Below are positions 1 through 12,283 of a stretch of DNA of 40,000 nucleotides, piece after piece. The notes under the pieces are model-generated. The model was not told the DNA's origin and did not search any database. It saw nothing but the letters and a program-made list of their open reading frames with translations. The position numbers were made by a program, and so were the translations under genes. Position 1 is the first letter of the stretch, and each line of letters begins with the position of its first letter. Source of the DNA: Stramonita haemastoma (Eukaryota > Mollusca > Gastropoda > Neogastropoda > Muricidae); contig JASPKP010000079.1 in the NCBI GenBank assembly GCA_030674155.1, forward strand, positions 15,001-55,000. Direction: 5' to 3'.

Positions 1-179
1 AAATCATTTGTGTGACTTCCAGCAATAATTACAACGTTTATGCTGTCTATATTCAAAGAAATAAATGAAAGGCAAACAGACAAGTTCGCTTTGGTATTTT
101 TCATCGGAAAATTACAACACAATGTACACGTGTTGTTTTCTTTTTCTGTTTTTTAGCAAACCAGCCGCAGAGGCCACTA

Positions 180-312
180 AAAAAAAGTTTTGGTACTGCC
201 ATTATTAGGTCCAGCTATTTGAATAATCCTAAAGATTGAAACTAGCTGGTCAAACTGTTCATCCTTGTCAACTTCATACAGTTCAATGTCGCTGGGGATG
301 GATTCTCACCTG
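180..312 (-). other. Coding-like tract beyond the stop (3' UTR or frame-shifted coding sequence)
   Basis: Directly downstream of the TAA the minus strand reads, in a second frame, ESPEVAKITGENPSP and then, in a third frame, SDIELYEVDKDEQFDQLVS, running on to a TAG at about 180. Both stretches have a composition like the other cytoplasmic exons. It may be former coding sequence displaced by two one-base deletions, an assembly error, or simply UTR. No polyadenylation signal was assigned with confidence. Confidence 0.35.
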
Positions 313-406
313 TTATCTTTGCCACCTCGGGGCTTTCGCTTCCAGTTGTTCAAACTGGTTGATTTTGTCACCAACAGTTGATACGGATTGACCCGTTCCC
401 TCCGAT
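313..406 (-). CDS. Terminal coding exon of Ig-superfamily receptor (C-terminal tail)
   Basis: On the minus strand a pyrimidine-rich tract ends in GTGTTATAG at 407-415, a good splice acceptor. The exon opens with one base that completes the AG left by the preceding exon (Arg), then reads 30 codons: SEGTGQSVSTVGDKINQFEQ, then a short basic end (KAPRWQR), then TAA at 313-315. The entry phase matches every upstream exon of this gene. It would form the end of the cytoplasmic tail; no known domain is visible. Odd point: the DNA past the stop stays coding-like in the two other frames down to about 180, as if the reading frame had been shifted twice (see findings). The acceptor and phase are seen directly; membership of the gene is inferred. 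Confidence 0.6.
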
Positions 407-482
407 CTATAACACAGAGTACAACAGGGAAAGAACCGAATGTAGAAGTTTTCAATGTAGTGTTAGACATAATAAAATTTGT

Positions 483-901
483 GATGCTCCACCACGGAAT
501 GAGTCGCTTAGCACATTACCCAATTTTGCGCTAGGAGCCATTAAAGGCAGGTGGGGGTCAAGTTGTCAATTTTGAGATTTTGATTGATCATTAAACTATA
601 TCGGTTTAGCTACCTTATAACAAAATATCAAGGCATAATTTTTATTCCTTTTGCTTTTAAACATGTTTTGAAAATACCCAAGCCCTCATTCTGACAACCT
701 ATTACGAAAATAAACTTGCCCATTTCTCATTTTTTCCATATCCTACAGTCTATCATTTCAATTTGTAATAACTTTGCACAGAATTGTCCGATTTTCTATC
801 TGTTTTTTGTATTTGATAGCCACTTAATTGCACATTAATAACATGTCATTAACTAAAAATTGACCTCTTGTGCACTCCGACTTATTATGTGGTGGAGCGT
901 C
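483..901. mobile_element. MITE-like DNA element, copy 1 (419 bp)
   Basis: The element begins GATGCTCCACCAC and ends GTGGTGGAGCGTC, so it has 13-bp terminal inverted repeats with one mismatch. The interior is AT-rich and non-coding and aligns over its whole length with the copy at 3291-3700. The flanking 8 bases (475-482 AAATTTGT, 902-909 ACCATTGT) match at 5 of 8 positions, as expected of an aged 8-bp target-site duplication. Size, terminal repeats and lack of coding capacity fit a non-autonomous class II element. An 8-bp duplication is typical of hAT, but the ends are not classic hAT ends, so the superfamily is left open. Confidence 0.75.
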
Positions 902-903
902 AC

Positions 904-1062
904 CATTGTCAAATAGCACGAGTAGCTCACTGCAGCAGGAGCATTTCAAAAACAGTGTGTTGCTGTGTTCATGGCAGCAGTAAAGGTGTTATCGTAGGTA
1001 TTCCCAGCAGAAGAAAAAATAACAACTGCTATAACAGCAATGGTATTATATATAATATAATT
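904..1062. other. Unique AT-rich intron sequence, nothing recognised
   Basis: No splice-bounded ORF, RNA gene or known repeat is visible between the MITE and the compound microsatellite. It lies in the last intron of the minus-strand receptor gene. Confidence 0.5.
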
Positions 1063-1875
<813 letters not shown>

Positions 1876-1877
1876 CA

Positions 1878-1970
<93 letters not shown>
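1876..1970 (-). repeat. (CTAT)n tail of the RTE-like LINE (read as GATA on its own strand)
   Basis: About 24 perfect tetranucleotides directly abut the 3' end of the minus-strand LINE fragment. The other copy of this family, near 39.87 kb, also ends in (GATA)n, so this is its characteristic 3' tail rather than an unrelated microsatellite. Confidence 0.85.
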
Positions 1971-2402
1971 CCTTAGTCTGGTGACTGTGATGGCACCCCT
2001 GAAGACTTGACAACCAGTTCCCTCCATTCCTCTCTATGTTCTGCCTTTCTCAAAATTTGGTTGAGTTAAAGATCTAGGCCTGTCCATTCGCTGATTTTGT
2101 CCTCCCATCTCTTCCTTGGTCTGCCTCTTTTTCTTCTTCCCTGGCCAGTGCCTTGCAGTATTGTTTTTGCAAGTCCTTTCGATCTTGTGACACGCCCGTA
2201 CCATTTAAGTTTACGCTTCTTTACGATTGATAGAAGATTTTTGTAGGGATCAATAGTTTGCTGGATTCTGTTATGCACCTTTTCGTTGCTTATGTGGTCT
2301 CTGTGGGAGATGCCAAGGAGTCTTCTGAAGCATCTCATCTCTACTGCCTGTACTCTTCTCACCAAATCAGCAGTCAGGGTCCACGGTTCACAGGCATACA
2401 GG
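1971..2402 (-). pseudogene. 5'-truncated RTE-like LINE: C-terminal end of the reverse-transcriptase polyprotein
   Basis: The minus strand encodes the C-terminal region of an RTE-like non-LTR polyprotein. Recognisable blocks are LYACEPWTLTADL, RRVQAVEMRCFRRLLGISHR, KRKLKWYGRVTRSKGLAKTI and KRWEDKISEWTGL, ending at a stop at about 2066. About 95 bp of 3' UTR and the GATA tail follow. The reverse-transcriptase core and endonuclease are absent, so the copy is dead on arrival. It is homologous to the element at 38495-39872 in both protein and 3' UTR. It lies in the last intron of the receptor gene, in the same orientation. The family is recognised from conserved motifs; the exact clade is uncertain. 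Confidence 0.85.
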
Positions 2403-2476
2403 AATATAGATATGACAATATAGATATAGATATGACAAATATAGATATAGGTATGACAAATATAGATATGACAAAT
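2403..2476. repeat. Short tandem repeat (ATATAGATATGACAA-like, ~15 bp) at the LINE 5' break
   Basis: Four to five imperfect copies lie exactly at the truncated 5' edge of the LINE fragment. The repeat unit resembles the LINE sequence expected there; the second copy has CTTATCATATTCATATTCC at the matching place. It therefore looks like an expansion of element sequence. Confidence 0.75.
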
Positions 2477-2509
2477 GACATCACTTCAAGACTAATGAGC
2501 GAGACTTAC

Positions 2510-2620
2510 CTCTCATGGATGGGGTCAAGGGGAGGACTGCGTATGCCTTCAGGCTTTTGGTTGCTGTGGGGTTTCTGCCCATGGGGTGAGGCTGGTTCAG
2601 TTCTACCTCTAGATCCGCTT
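2510..2620 (-). CDS. Cytoplasmic-tail exon (36 codons) of Ig-superfamily receptor
   Basis: A minus-strand segment bounded by acceptor CTGGCTACACAG (2621-2632) and a consensus donor GAGAG|GTAAGT (donor bases 2504-2509). Read in the phase left by the upstream exon (one base, 36 codons, two bases) it is open: SGSRGRTEPASPHGQKPHSN, then QKPEGIRSPPLDPIHE. It is rich in Pro, Ser and basic residues, as expected of a disordered cytoplasmic tail. A second frame is also open across it, so frame choice rests on phase consistency with 18771-18983 upstream and 313-406 downstream. The 16-kb intron before it contains the whole 1.5-kb tandem array. Splice sites are seen; function is inferred. Confidence 0.55.
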
Positions 2621-2873
2621 CTGTGTAGCCAGGAATTTGAAACATAAATTTAAAAACACACACAAATTAAAAAAAAACTATACTATTTCAGTTGCATCAG
2701 TACTTTGAGTCCTATGTAAACCATCTGCTGTAGGACAGACAGTTGAAGAAGGGGAGGAAGAAGGGATGGACAATAAACTGAAAGATGATACTGTAGCTAT
2801 GTGTTTGTCTTCTTGGTTTGTTTCCTTGTTCGTTTACTTTGTTTCGTTTCTGTAACACCTAAATCCATAAATG
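2621..2873. other. Intron sequence, nothing recognised
   Basis: Unique sequence upstream (on the minus strand) of the exon at 2510-2620. No gene, RNA or repeat family was identified. Confidence 0.5.
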
Positions 2874-2978
2874 TGTGTGTGTGAGTGCGTAAGTGTGTGT
2901 GGTGTGTGGGGGGGTGGGGTGGGGTGGGGTCGTAAGTGTGTGTGGGAGGGGGAGTGTTTGTGCGTGTATGTGTCTGTG

Positions 2979-3059
<81 letters not shown>
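2874..3059. repeat. (TG)n microsatellite block
   Basis: Interrupted TG/GGGGT-rich sequence followed by about 75 bp of pure (TG)n from 2985. By position it corresponds to the TG tract that precedes each monomer of the array to the right. Confidence 0.9.
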
Positions 3060-3065
<6 letters not shown>

Positions 3066-3290
3066 TTAAAAAAATTTCCAAATAGTTTTTCATCATTTCA
3101 ATATTACTAAATACAGTTGTTTTGTGGTGGGTTTCTTTTTTTTTTTAGAAATTAAGATGTAATTATTCACTACCTCAATCTCAGATTAGATTCAAAATAA
3201 GCTTGTACAACACCTGCATAATTTATTTTTCTTTTCAGATCAAAATTGAATTTTGTACTTTTTAATACCATTGGTCACACAAAAAATGTG

Positions 3291-3700
3291 ACGCTCCACC
3301 ACGAAATGAGTCGCTTAGCACATTACCCAATTTTGCGCTAGGAGCCATTAAAGGCAGGTGGGGGTCAAGTTGTCAATTTTGAGATTTTGATCGATTATTA
3401 AACTATATCCCTTATTCTACCTTGTAATGAAATATCAAGGCATAATTTTTATTCCTTTTACTTTTAAAAGTGTTTTGAAAATACCCAAGCCCTCATTGTG
3501 ACAACCTGTTACGAAAATAAATTTGCCTGTTTCTCATTTTGTCACATCCTGCAGTCTATCATTTCAATTTATAATAACTTTGCACAGAATTGTCCGAAGC
3601 GTTTTTTGCATTGAATAGCCTTTTTATTGCAGATTATAACTTATCAATAACTAAAAATAGAACTCTTGTGCAATGCGACTCCTTATGTGGTGGAGCGTCA
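3291..3700. mobile_element. MITE-like DNA element, copy 2 (about 410 bp) with 8-bp TSD
   Basis: Perfect 13-bp terminal inverted repeats: GACGCTCCACCAC at the left and GTGGTGGAGCGTC at the right. The element is flanked on both sides by AAAAATGT, a perfect 8-bp target-site duplication. The body matches copy 1 at 483-901. The insertion point falls inside a monomer of the tandem array, and the other nine monomers supply the unoccupied site, which confirms the boundaries. It has no coding capacity. Confidence 0.85.
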
Positions 3701-4305
3701 AAAATGTGCAGTTCGGGCTATACCACTTTGCTGGAAAAGAAGTTTATTCCTGCGCAATCTGTGCCTATTACAGAACAAAAACAAACCTCTATAATTATCT
3801 TAATTCCTGTCCCTTTCAGATTATGGTCAAACTTTCCAGTTTAACTCCAAGACCAATAACAAAAAAACAATAACATTTTGTCTTACAGTGGCGACCTATT
3901 CATAAATATAAGTAACATTTGACACAAGACAGCAGAATCCAATAGGTAAACAATATTCACTGGTAAAGCTTGTCACTATGACTCCCGGGCTCATCAGGCG
4001 ACTGGACTCCGTTAGTGTTGGTGTCGGTGTGTGGGGGGTGTCCAGTATCAATGCCAGATCCTGCTCTGCCTTGCCTGGAGTATGGTAGAAAAAAACAAAC
4101 CTTCTTAAAGAATGTTTCACTTTAACATTCATCCATATGTACATCCACTTTTCTATGAGAGAAAGTCTTAGAAAGAAAAGATATTCTAAGGAGAAAGAGT
4201 AAATTTCAATGTTTGTATTTTTGTGCTTGTATGCTTTGCTATATTTGGGCTGGGTTTTTTTTTACAGTTCAAGAAACAAGCATGTGTGTGTATGTGTGTG
4301 TGTAT

Positions 4306-4368
<63 letters not shown>

Positions 4369-4465
4369 GGTATGTGTGTGTGAGTGTATGGTTATGTGTG
4401 TGTTTGTGTATGTTTGTGTGTATGTGTGTATGTGTGCATGTGTGTGTGTGTGTTCTTTTATTTAG

Positions 4466-4789
4466 AGGATAACGGAATAACCACTCACGTGATTATTTTA
4501 CATCCAGTCCTTGTGTGTATGCAGTTTTGCTGGTTTTGTCATCTGATCCCACCAGCACACAATGGCATACTCTTCCAAAAAGTGGAATGGGTTTTAGCGT
4601 GTGAGCAATATGTTTTTTGCGCGCATTTGTACCCAGGATCTCACTTCATAGTCTCATCCGAAAGACTTTTAGGGAGATTGGAGTTGGCACTGATGTTAAC
4701 TCCAGAGGAAAAATCCTCTTGAACAAGATTCAAACCAACGTCAGCAGATCACGAGTGCATCACTCTGACCACCAGGCTATCCCGTCCCC
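4466..4789 (-). mobile_element. tRNA-derived SINE (-) inside array monomer 1; one such copy per monomer
   Basis: Read on the minus strand it begins GGGGACGGGATAGCCTGGTGG, with a box-A-like TAGCCTGGTGG. It then has the conserved body TCCTCTGGAGTTAACATCAG and TTTCGGATGAGACTATGAAG, and ends in a segment with ATGGCATTGTGTGCTGGTGG-like sequence and AAAATAATCACGTGAG. The same SINE family is present on the plus strand at 18311-18655. Equivalent minus-strand copies sit in every monomer, with 5' ends near 6300, 7803, 9184, 10675, 12185, 13670, 15109, 16619 and 18118. They therefore spread by tandem duplication, not by separate retroposition. Confidence 0.8.
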
Positions 4790-4812
4790 TTGTGCTAGTG
4801 CTAGTATTAGTG

Positions 4813-4894
<82 letters not shown>

Positions 4895-4915
4895 TGTCTG
4901 TGTGTCTGTGTGTCT

Positions 4916-4974
<59 letters not shown>

Positions 4975-4994
4975 GTTTGTGTGTGTGTATGTGT

Positions 4995-5797
4995 GATTTT
5001 CTTTTTTTTTTAATTACAAAAATATTTTATTATCATTTTGACTTTTACTTAATACAGTTTTATTTTAAATCAGAATCAATTCTATACCACAGCAATGCGA
5101 GATTTGAATCAAAATATTTCTGTGCAAGAACTGCCTCTTTGTTGTTGTTTGTTTTAAGATTAAAAAGAATTCAATACGTTTTGATATCATCTGTACCAGA
5201 CAAAATTTTCAGTTTGAACTATATGTTTTAGCTGTCAATAGAAGCTTATTCTGTGCTGCAACTTTTGTCTATAACAGAACAAAAGAAAGTTCTACATGTT
5301 AATACCCTTTTCTTTTCGATTAAGATCAAACTTTCCAGTTAAACTCCAAGATCAATGACGAAATGCCAACAATATTTTGTCTCACAATGGTGACCTATTG
5401 ATAAATACATGTAACATTTGACACAAGACAGCAGAATCTAATAGTTAAACAATATTCACTGGTAAAGCTTGTCACTATGACTCCCGGGTTCATCAGGCGA
5501 CTGGACTCCGTTGGTGTTGGGGTCGTTGCGTGGGGGGTGTCCAGTATAACTGCCAGATCTTGCTCTGCCTTGCCTGGAGTATGGTAGAAAAAAACAAACC
5601 TTCTTTAAGAATGTTTTACTATAACCTTCATCCATATGTACATCCACTTTTCTATGAGAGAAATTCTTAGAAAGAAAAGGTATTCTAAGGAGAAAGAGTA
5701 AATTTCAATGTTTGTATTTTTGTGCTTGTATGCTTTGCTATATTTGTTTTTTGTTGTTGGTTTTTTTACAGTTCAAGAAACAAGCATGTCTGTGTAT

Positions 5798-5869
<72 letters not shown>

Positions 5870-6341
5870 GTGTGTGTGTGAGTGTATGGTATGTGTGTGT
5901 GAGTGTATGGTATGTGTGTATGTGTGTGTATTTGTGGGTATGTGTGCATGTGTGTGGGTGTGTGTTCTTTTAGTTACAGGATAATGCATTAACCACTCAC
6001 GTGATTATTTTACATCCAGTCCTTGTGTGTATGCAGTTTTGCTGGTTTTGTCATCTGATCCCACCAGCACACAATGGCATCCTCTTCCAAAAAGTGGAAT
6101 GGGTTTTAGCGTGTGCGCAATATGTTTTTACGCGCATTTTTACCCAGGATCTCACTTCATAGTCTCATCCGAAAGACTTTAAGGGAGAGTGGAGTTGGCA
6201 CTGATGTTAACTCCAGAGGAAAAATCCTCTTGAACAAGATTCAAACCAACGTCAGCAGATCACGAGTGCATCACTCTGACCACCAGGCTATCCCGTCCCC
6301 TTGTGCTAGTGCTAGTATTAGTGTTAGTGTGTTAGTGTGTA

Positions 6342-6404
<63 letters not shown>

Positions 6405-6412
6405 GGTCTGTA

Positions 6413-6477
<65 letters not shown>

Positions 6478-6517
6478 TGTGTCTGTGTGTGTGTGTGTGG
6501 TGTGAGTGTGTGTGTAT
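4995..6517. repeat. Array monomer 2 (type B)
   Basis: Intact B-type monomer from the poly-T start (GATTTTCTTTTT) to the end of the second TG tract. It is nearly identical to monomers 6 and 10 outside the TG tracts. Confidence 0.88.
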
Positions 6518-7396
6518 GATTTTCTTTTTTTTTTTATTACAAACATGTTTATTATCAGTTTGACTTTTACTTAATACAGTTTTATTTTAAATCAGAATCA
6601 ATTCTATACCACAGCAATGCGAGATTTGAATCAAAATACTTCTGTGCAAGAATTGCCTTTTTGTTGATGTTTGTTTTAAGATTAAAAAGAATTCAATACG
6701 TTTTGATATCATCTGTACCAGACAAAATTTTCAGTTTGAACTATATGTCTTAGCTGTTACTAGAAGCTTATTCTGTGCTGCAACTTTTGTCTATAACAGA
6801 ACAAAAGAAAGTTCTACATGTTAATACCCTTTTCTTTTCGATTAAGATCAAACTTTCCAGTTTAACTCCAAGATCAATAACGAAATGCCAACAATATTTT
6901 GTCTCACAATGGTGACCTATTGATAAATACATGTAACATTTGACACAAGACAGCAGAATCTAATAATTAAGCAATATTCACTGGTAAAGCTTGTCACTAT
7001 GACTCCCGGGTTCATCAGGCGACTGGACTCCGTAAGTGTTGGTGTCGGTTGTGTGGGGGGTGTCCAGTATCAATGCCAGATCCTGCTCTGCCTTGCCTGG
7101 AGTATGGTAGAAAAAAACAAACCTTCTTTAAGAATGTTTCACTTTAACCTTCATCCATATGTACATCCACTTTTCTATGAGAGAAATTCTTAGAAAGAAA
7201 AGATATTCTAAGGAGAAAGAGTAAATTTCAATGTTTGTTTTCTGTGTTTGTATGCTTGTTTGCTTTTCTATCAATTATTTTCATTGTATTTACAGTTAAA
7301 GACACAAGCATGTGTGTATATGTGTGTATGTGTGTGTATTTGTGTGTGTTTCCTTGTGTGTGTGTGTTTGTATGTGTGTGTGTATGTGTGTGTGTT

Positions 7397-7440
<44 letters not shown>

Positions 7441-7844
7441 GTGTGTGGTGTGTGTGTGTGTGTGTGTGTTCATTTATTTACAGGATAAAGGAATGACCAC
7501 TCACGTGATTATTTTACATCCAGTCCTTGTGTGTATGCAGTTTTGCTAGTTTTGTCATCTGATCCCACCAGCACACAATGGCATACTCTTCCAAAAAGTG
7601 GAATGGGTTTTAGCGTGTGCGCAATATGTTTTTGCGTGCATTTTTACCCAGGATCTCACTTCATAGTCTCATCCGAAAGACTTTTAGGGAGAGTGGAGTT
7701 GGCATGATGTTAACTCCAGAGGAAAAATCCTCTTGAACAAGATTCAAACCAACGTCAGCAGATCACGAGTGAATCACTCTGACCACCAGGCTATCCCGTC
7801 CCCTTTGTGCTAGTGCTAGTATAAGTGTTAGTGTTAGTGTTAGT

Positions 7845-7909
<65 letters not shown>

Positions 7910-7930
7910 TGTCTGTGTGTCTGTGTGTCT

Positions 7931-7977
<47 letters not shown>

Positions 7978-8000
7978 TGTGTTTGTGTGTGTGTATGTGT
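6518..8000. repeat. Array monomer 3 (type A)
   Basis: A-type monomer with the A-specific TG spacer (GTGTGTTTCCTTGTGTGTG) and GTAAGTGTTGGTGTCGG. It closely matches monomers 5 and 9. Confidence 0.88.
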
Positions 8001-8800
8001 GATTTTCTTTTTTTTTAATTACAAAAATATTTTATTATCATTTTGACTTTTACTTAATACAGTTTTATTTTAAATCAGAATCAATTCTATACCACAGCAA
8101 TGCGAGATTTGAATCAAAATATTTCTGTGCAAGAACTGCCTCTTTGTTGTTGTTTGTTTTAAGATTAAAAAGAATTCAATACGTTTTGATATCATCTGTA
8201 CCAGACAAAATTTTCAGTTTGAACTATATGTTTTAGCTGTCAATAGAAGCTTATTCTGTGCTGCAACTTTTGTCTATAACAGAACAAAAGAAGTTCTACA
8301 TGTTAATACCCTTTTCTTTTCGATTAAGATCAAACTTTCCAGTTAAACTCCAAGATCAATGACGAAATGCCAACAATATTTTGTCTCACAATGGTGACCT
8401 ATTGATAAATACATGTAACATTTGACACAAGACAGCAGAATCTAATAGTTAAACAATATTCACTGGTAAAGCTTGTCACTATGACTCCCGGGTTCATCAG
8501 GCGACTGGACTCCGTTGGTGTTGGGGTCGTTGCGTGGGGGGTGTCCAGTATAACTGCCAGATCCTGCTCTGCCTTGCCTGGAGTATGGTAGAAAAAACAA
8601 ACCTTCTTTAAGAATGTTTTACTATAACCTTCATCCATATGTACATCCACTTTTCTATGAGAGAAATTCTTAGAAAGAAAAGGTATTCTAAGGAGAAAGA
8701 GTAAATTTCAATGTTTGTATTTTTGTGCTTGTATGCTTTGCTATATTTGTTTTTTGTTGTTGGTTTTTTTACAGTTCAAGAAACAAGCATGTCTGTGTAT

Positions 8801-8851
<51 letters not shown>

Positions 8852-9217
8852 GTGTGTGTGTGTGTGTGTGTGTGTGTTGTGGTTAGTTGGTGTGTGTGAG
8901 TGTATTGGGTAGTTGCATGTGTGTGGGTGGTTTTTGTTAAGGATATGTTCTAGTGTTATTTTCGTATTGTGTGTCATGGTGTGTTGTGTTCTTTTTGTTA
9001 CAGCGAAATGCATTCCAAAAGTGATATTTTAGCGTGTGGCATTTGTTTTTGTCCTTTCCCAGACACAATGATCTCTTCCAAAGTTAAGGGAGGTGATGGC
9101 AATGTTTACCCATGAAGATCTCTTCAAGTTCACCAAGTTAGGAGAGTGGATCACTTGACCAAAACCTGAAGTTAACCCGTCCCCAGTGCTATGCAGTATG
9201 TTGTGTAGTGTGTTGTG

Positions 9218-9289
<72 letters not shown>

Positions 9290-9300
9290 GTGTGTGTGTG

Positions 9301-9353
<53 letters not shown>

Positions 9354-9394
9354 TGTGTCTGTGTGTGTGTGTGTGTGTGTGAGTGTGTGTGTAT
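8001..9394. repeat. Array monomer 4 (type B, with a scrambled segment)
   Basis: The left 0.87 kb is a normal B monomer. Between about 8880 and 9190 the second half of the TG tract and the SINE are shortened and scrambled, retaining only short matches such as CCAAAAGTG, TTTTAGCGTGTG and CCCGTCCCC. This makes it the shortest monomer. Confidence 0.85.
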
Positions 9395-10280
9395 GATTTT
9401 CTTTTTTTTTTTATTACAAACATGTTTATTATCAGTTTGACTTTTACTTAATACAGTTTTATTTTAAATCAGAATCAATTCTATACACAGCAATGCGAGA
9501 TTTGAATCAAAATACTTCTGTGCAAGAATTGCCTTTTTGTTGATGTTGTTTTAAGATTAAAAGAATTCAATACGTTTTGATATCATCTGTACCAGACAAA
9601 ATTTTCAGTTTGAACTATATGTCTTAGCTGTTACTAGAAGCTTATTCTGTGCTGCAACTTTTGTCTATAACAGAACAAAAGAAAGTTCTACATGTTAATA
9701 CCCTTTTCTTTCGATTAAGATCAAACTTTCCAGTTTAACTCCAAGATCAATAACGAAATGCCAACAATATTTTGTCTCACAATGTGACCTATTGATAAAT
9801 ACATGTAACATTTGACACAAGACAGCAGAATCTAATAATTAAGCAATATTCACTGGTAAAGCTTGTCACTATGACTCCCGGGTTCATCAGGCGACTGGAC
9901 TCCGTAAGTGTTGGTGTCGGTGTGTGGTGGGTGTCCAGTATCAATGCCAGATCCTGCTCTGCCTTGCCTGGAGTATGGTAGAAAAAAACAAACCTTCTTT
10001 AAGAATGTTTCACTTTAACCTTCATCCATATGTACATCCACTTTTCTATGAGAGAAATTCTTAGAAAGAAAAGATATTCTAAGGAGAAAGAGTAAATTTC
10101 AATGTTTGTTTTCTGTGTTTGTATGCTTGTTTGCTTTTCTATCAATTATTTTCATTGTATTTACAGTTAAAGACACAAGCATGTGTGTATATGTGTGTAT
10201 GTGTGTGTATTTGTGTGTGTTTCCTTGTGTGTGTGTGTTTGTATGTGTGTGTGTATGTGTGTGTGTTTGTTTGTGTGTGT

Positions 10281-10341
<61 letters not shown>

Positions 10342-10715
10342 TTCATTTATTTACAGGATAAAGGAATGACCACTCACGTGATTATTTTACATCCAGTCCT
10401 TGTGTGTATGCAGTTTTGCTAGTTTTGTCATCTGATCCCACCAGCACACAATGGCATACTCTTCCAAAAAGTGGAATGGGTTTTAGCGTGTGCGCAATAT
10501 GTTTTTGCGTGCATTTTTACCCAGGATCTCACTTCATAGTCTCATCCGAAAGACTTTAGGGAGAGTGGAGTTGGCACTGATGTTAACTCCAGAGGAAAAA
10601 TCCTCTTGAACAAGATTCAAACCAACGTCAGCAGATCACGAGTGAATCACTCTGACCACCAGGCTATCCCGTCCCTTGTGCTAGTGCTAGTATAAGTGTT
10701 AGTGTTAGTGTTAGT

Positions 10716-10753
<38 letters not shown>

Positions 10754-10799
10754 TTTTGTGTGTGTGTATGTGTGTGTCTGTGTGTGTCTGTGTGTCTGT

Positions 10800-10838
<39 letters not shown>

Positions 10839-10861
10839 TGTGTTTGTGTGTGTGTATGTGT
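9395..10861. repeat. Array monomer 5 (type A)
   Basis: A-type monomer with scattered single-base deletions relative to monomers 3 and 9, for example in homopolymers and before GTGACCTATTG. Confidence 0.87.
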
Positions 10862-11666
10862 GATTTTCTTTTTTTTTTAATTACAAAAATATTTTTATTA
10901 TCATTTTGACTTTTACTTAATACAGTTTTATTTTAAATCAGAATCAATTCTATACCACAGCAATGCGAGATTTGAATCAAAATATTTCTGTGCAAGAACT
11001 GCCTCTTTGTTGTTGTTTGTTTTAAGATTAAAAAGAATTCAATACGTTTTGATATCATCTGTACCAGACAAAATTTTCAGTTTGAACTATATGTTTTAGC
11101 TGTCAATAGAAGCTTATTCTGTGCTGCAACTTTTGTCTATAACAGAACAAAAGAAAGTTCTACATGTTAATACCCTTTTCTTTTCGATTAAGATCAAACT
11201 TTCCAGTTAAACTCCAAGATCAATGACGAAATGCCAACAATATTTTGTCTCACAATGGTGACCTATTGATAAATACATGTAACATTTGACACAAGACAGC
11301 AGAATCTAATAGTTAAACAATATTCACTGGTAAAGCTTGTCACTATGACTCCCGGGTTCATCAGGCGACTGGACTCCGTTGGTGTTGGGGTCGTTGCGTG
11401 GGGGTGTGTCCAGTATAACTGCCAGATCCTGCTCTGCCTTGCCTGGAGTATGGTAGAAAAAAACAAACCTTCTTTAAGAATGTTTTACTATAACCTTCAT
11501 CCATATGTACATCCACTTTTCTATGAGAGAAATTCTTAGAAAGAAAAGGTATTCTAAGGAGAAAGAGTAAATTTCAATGTTTGTATTTTTGTGCTTGTAT
11601 GCTTTGCTATATTTGTTTTTTGTTGTTGGTTTTTTTACAGTTCAAGAAACAAGCATGTCTGTGTAT

Positions 11667-11754
<88 letters not shown>

Positions 11755-12232
11755 GTGTGTGTGTGAGTGTATGGGTATGTGTGTGTGAGTGTATGGGTAT
11801 GTGTGTATGTGTGTGTATTTGTGGGTATGTGTGCATGTGTGTGGGTGTGTTCTTTTAGTTACAGGATAATGCATTAACCACTCACGTGATTATTTTACAT
11901 CCAGTCCTTGTGTGTATGCAGTTTTGCTGGTTTTGTCATCTGATCCCACCAGCACACAATGGCATCCTCTTCCAAAAAGTGGAATGGGTTTTAGCGTGTG
12001 CGCAATATGTTTTTACGCGCATTTGTACCCAGGATCTCACTTCATAGTCTCATCCGAAAGACTTTAAGGGGGAGTGGAGTTGGCACTGATGTTAACTCCA
12101 GAGGAAAAATCCTCTTGAACAAGATTCAAACCAACGTCAGCAGATCACGAGTGCATCACTCTGACCACCAGGCTATCCCGTCCCCTTGTGCTAGTGCTAG
12201 TATTAGTGTTAGTGTGTGTGTGTGTTAGTGTG

Positions 12233-12283
<51 letters not shown>

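Larger units (their letters stand above)
3060..4994. repeat. Array monomer 1 (diverged A type, interrupted by MITE copy 2)
   Basis: The edge monomer is the most diverged. Its left part (3060-3290) is recognisable from AATATTACTAAATACAGTTG, matching the monomer ACTTTTACTTAATACAGTT. Homology resumes at 3709 after the MITE (TTCGGGCTATA against TTTGAACTATA). It carries (TG)n at 4282-4452 and 4816-4990 and a SINE (-) at 4466-4789. Confidence 0.8.

Noticed and set aside
378..575. 65-residue plus-strand ORF
   Set aside because: It overlaps the terminal exon's antisense and the MITE left end and has no coding character.
2481..2663. Alternative minus-strand frame of the exon at 2510-2620 (PGYTEADLEVELNQPHPMGR)
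   Set aside because: It is open and plausible, but the phase required by both neighbouring exons selects the other frame; kept only as an alternative.
4617..5231. 204-residue ORF across SINE and TG tract in monomer 1
   Set aside because: It fuses reversed SINE sequence with TG repeat and AT-rich spacer, and is not preserved as an ORF of the same length in the other monomers.
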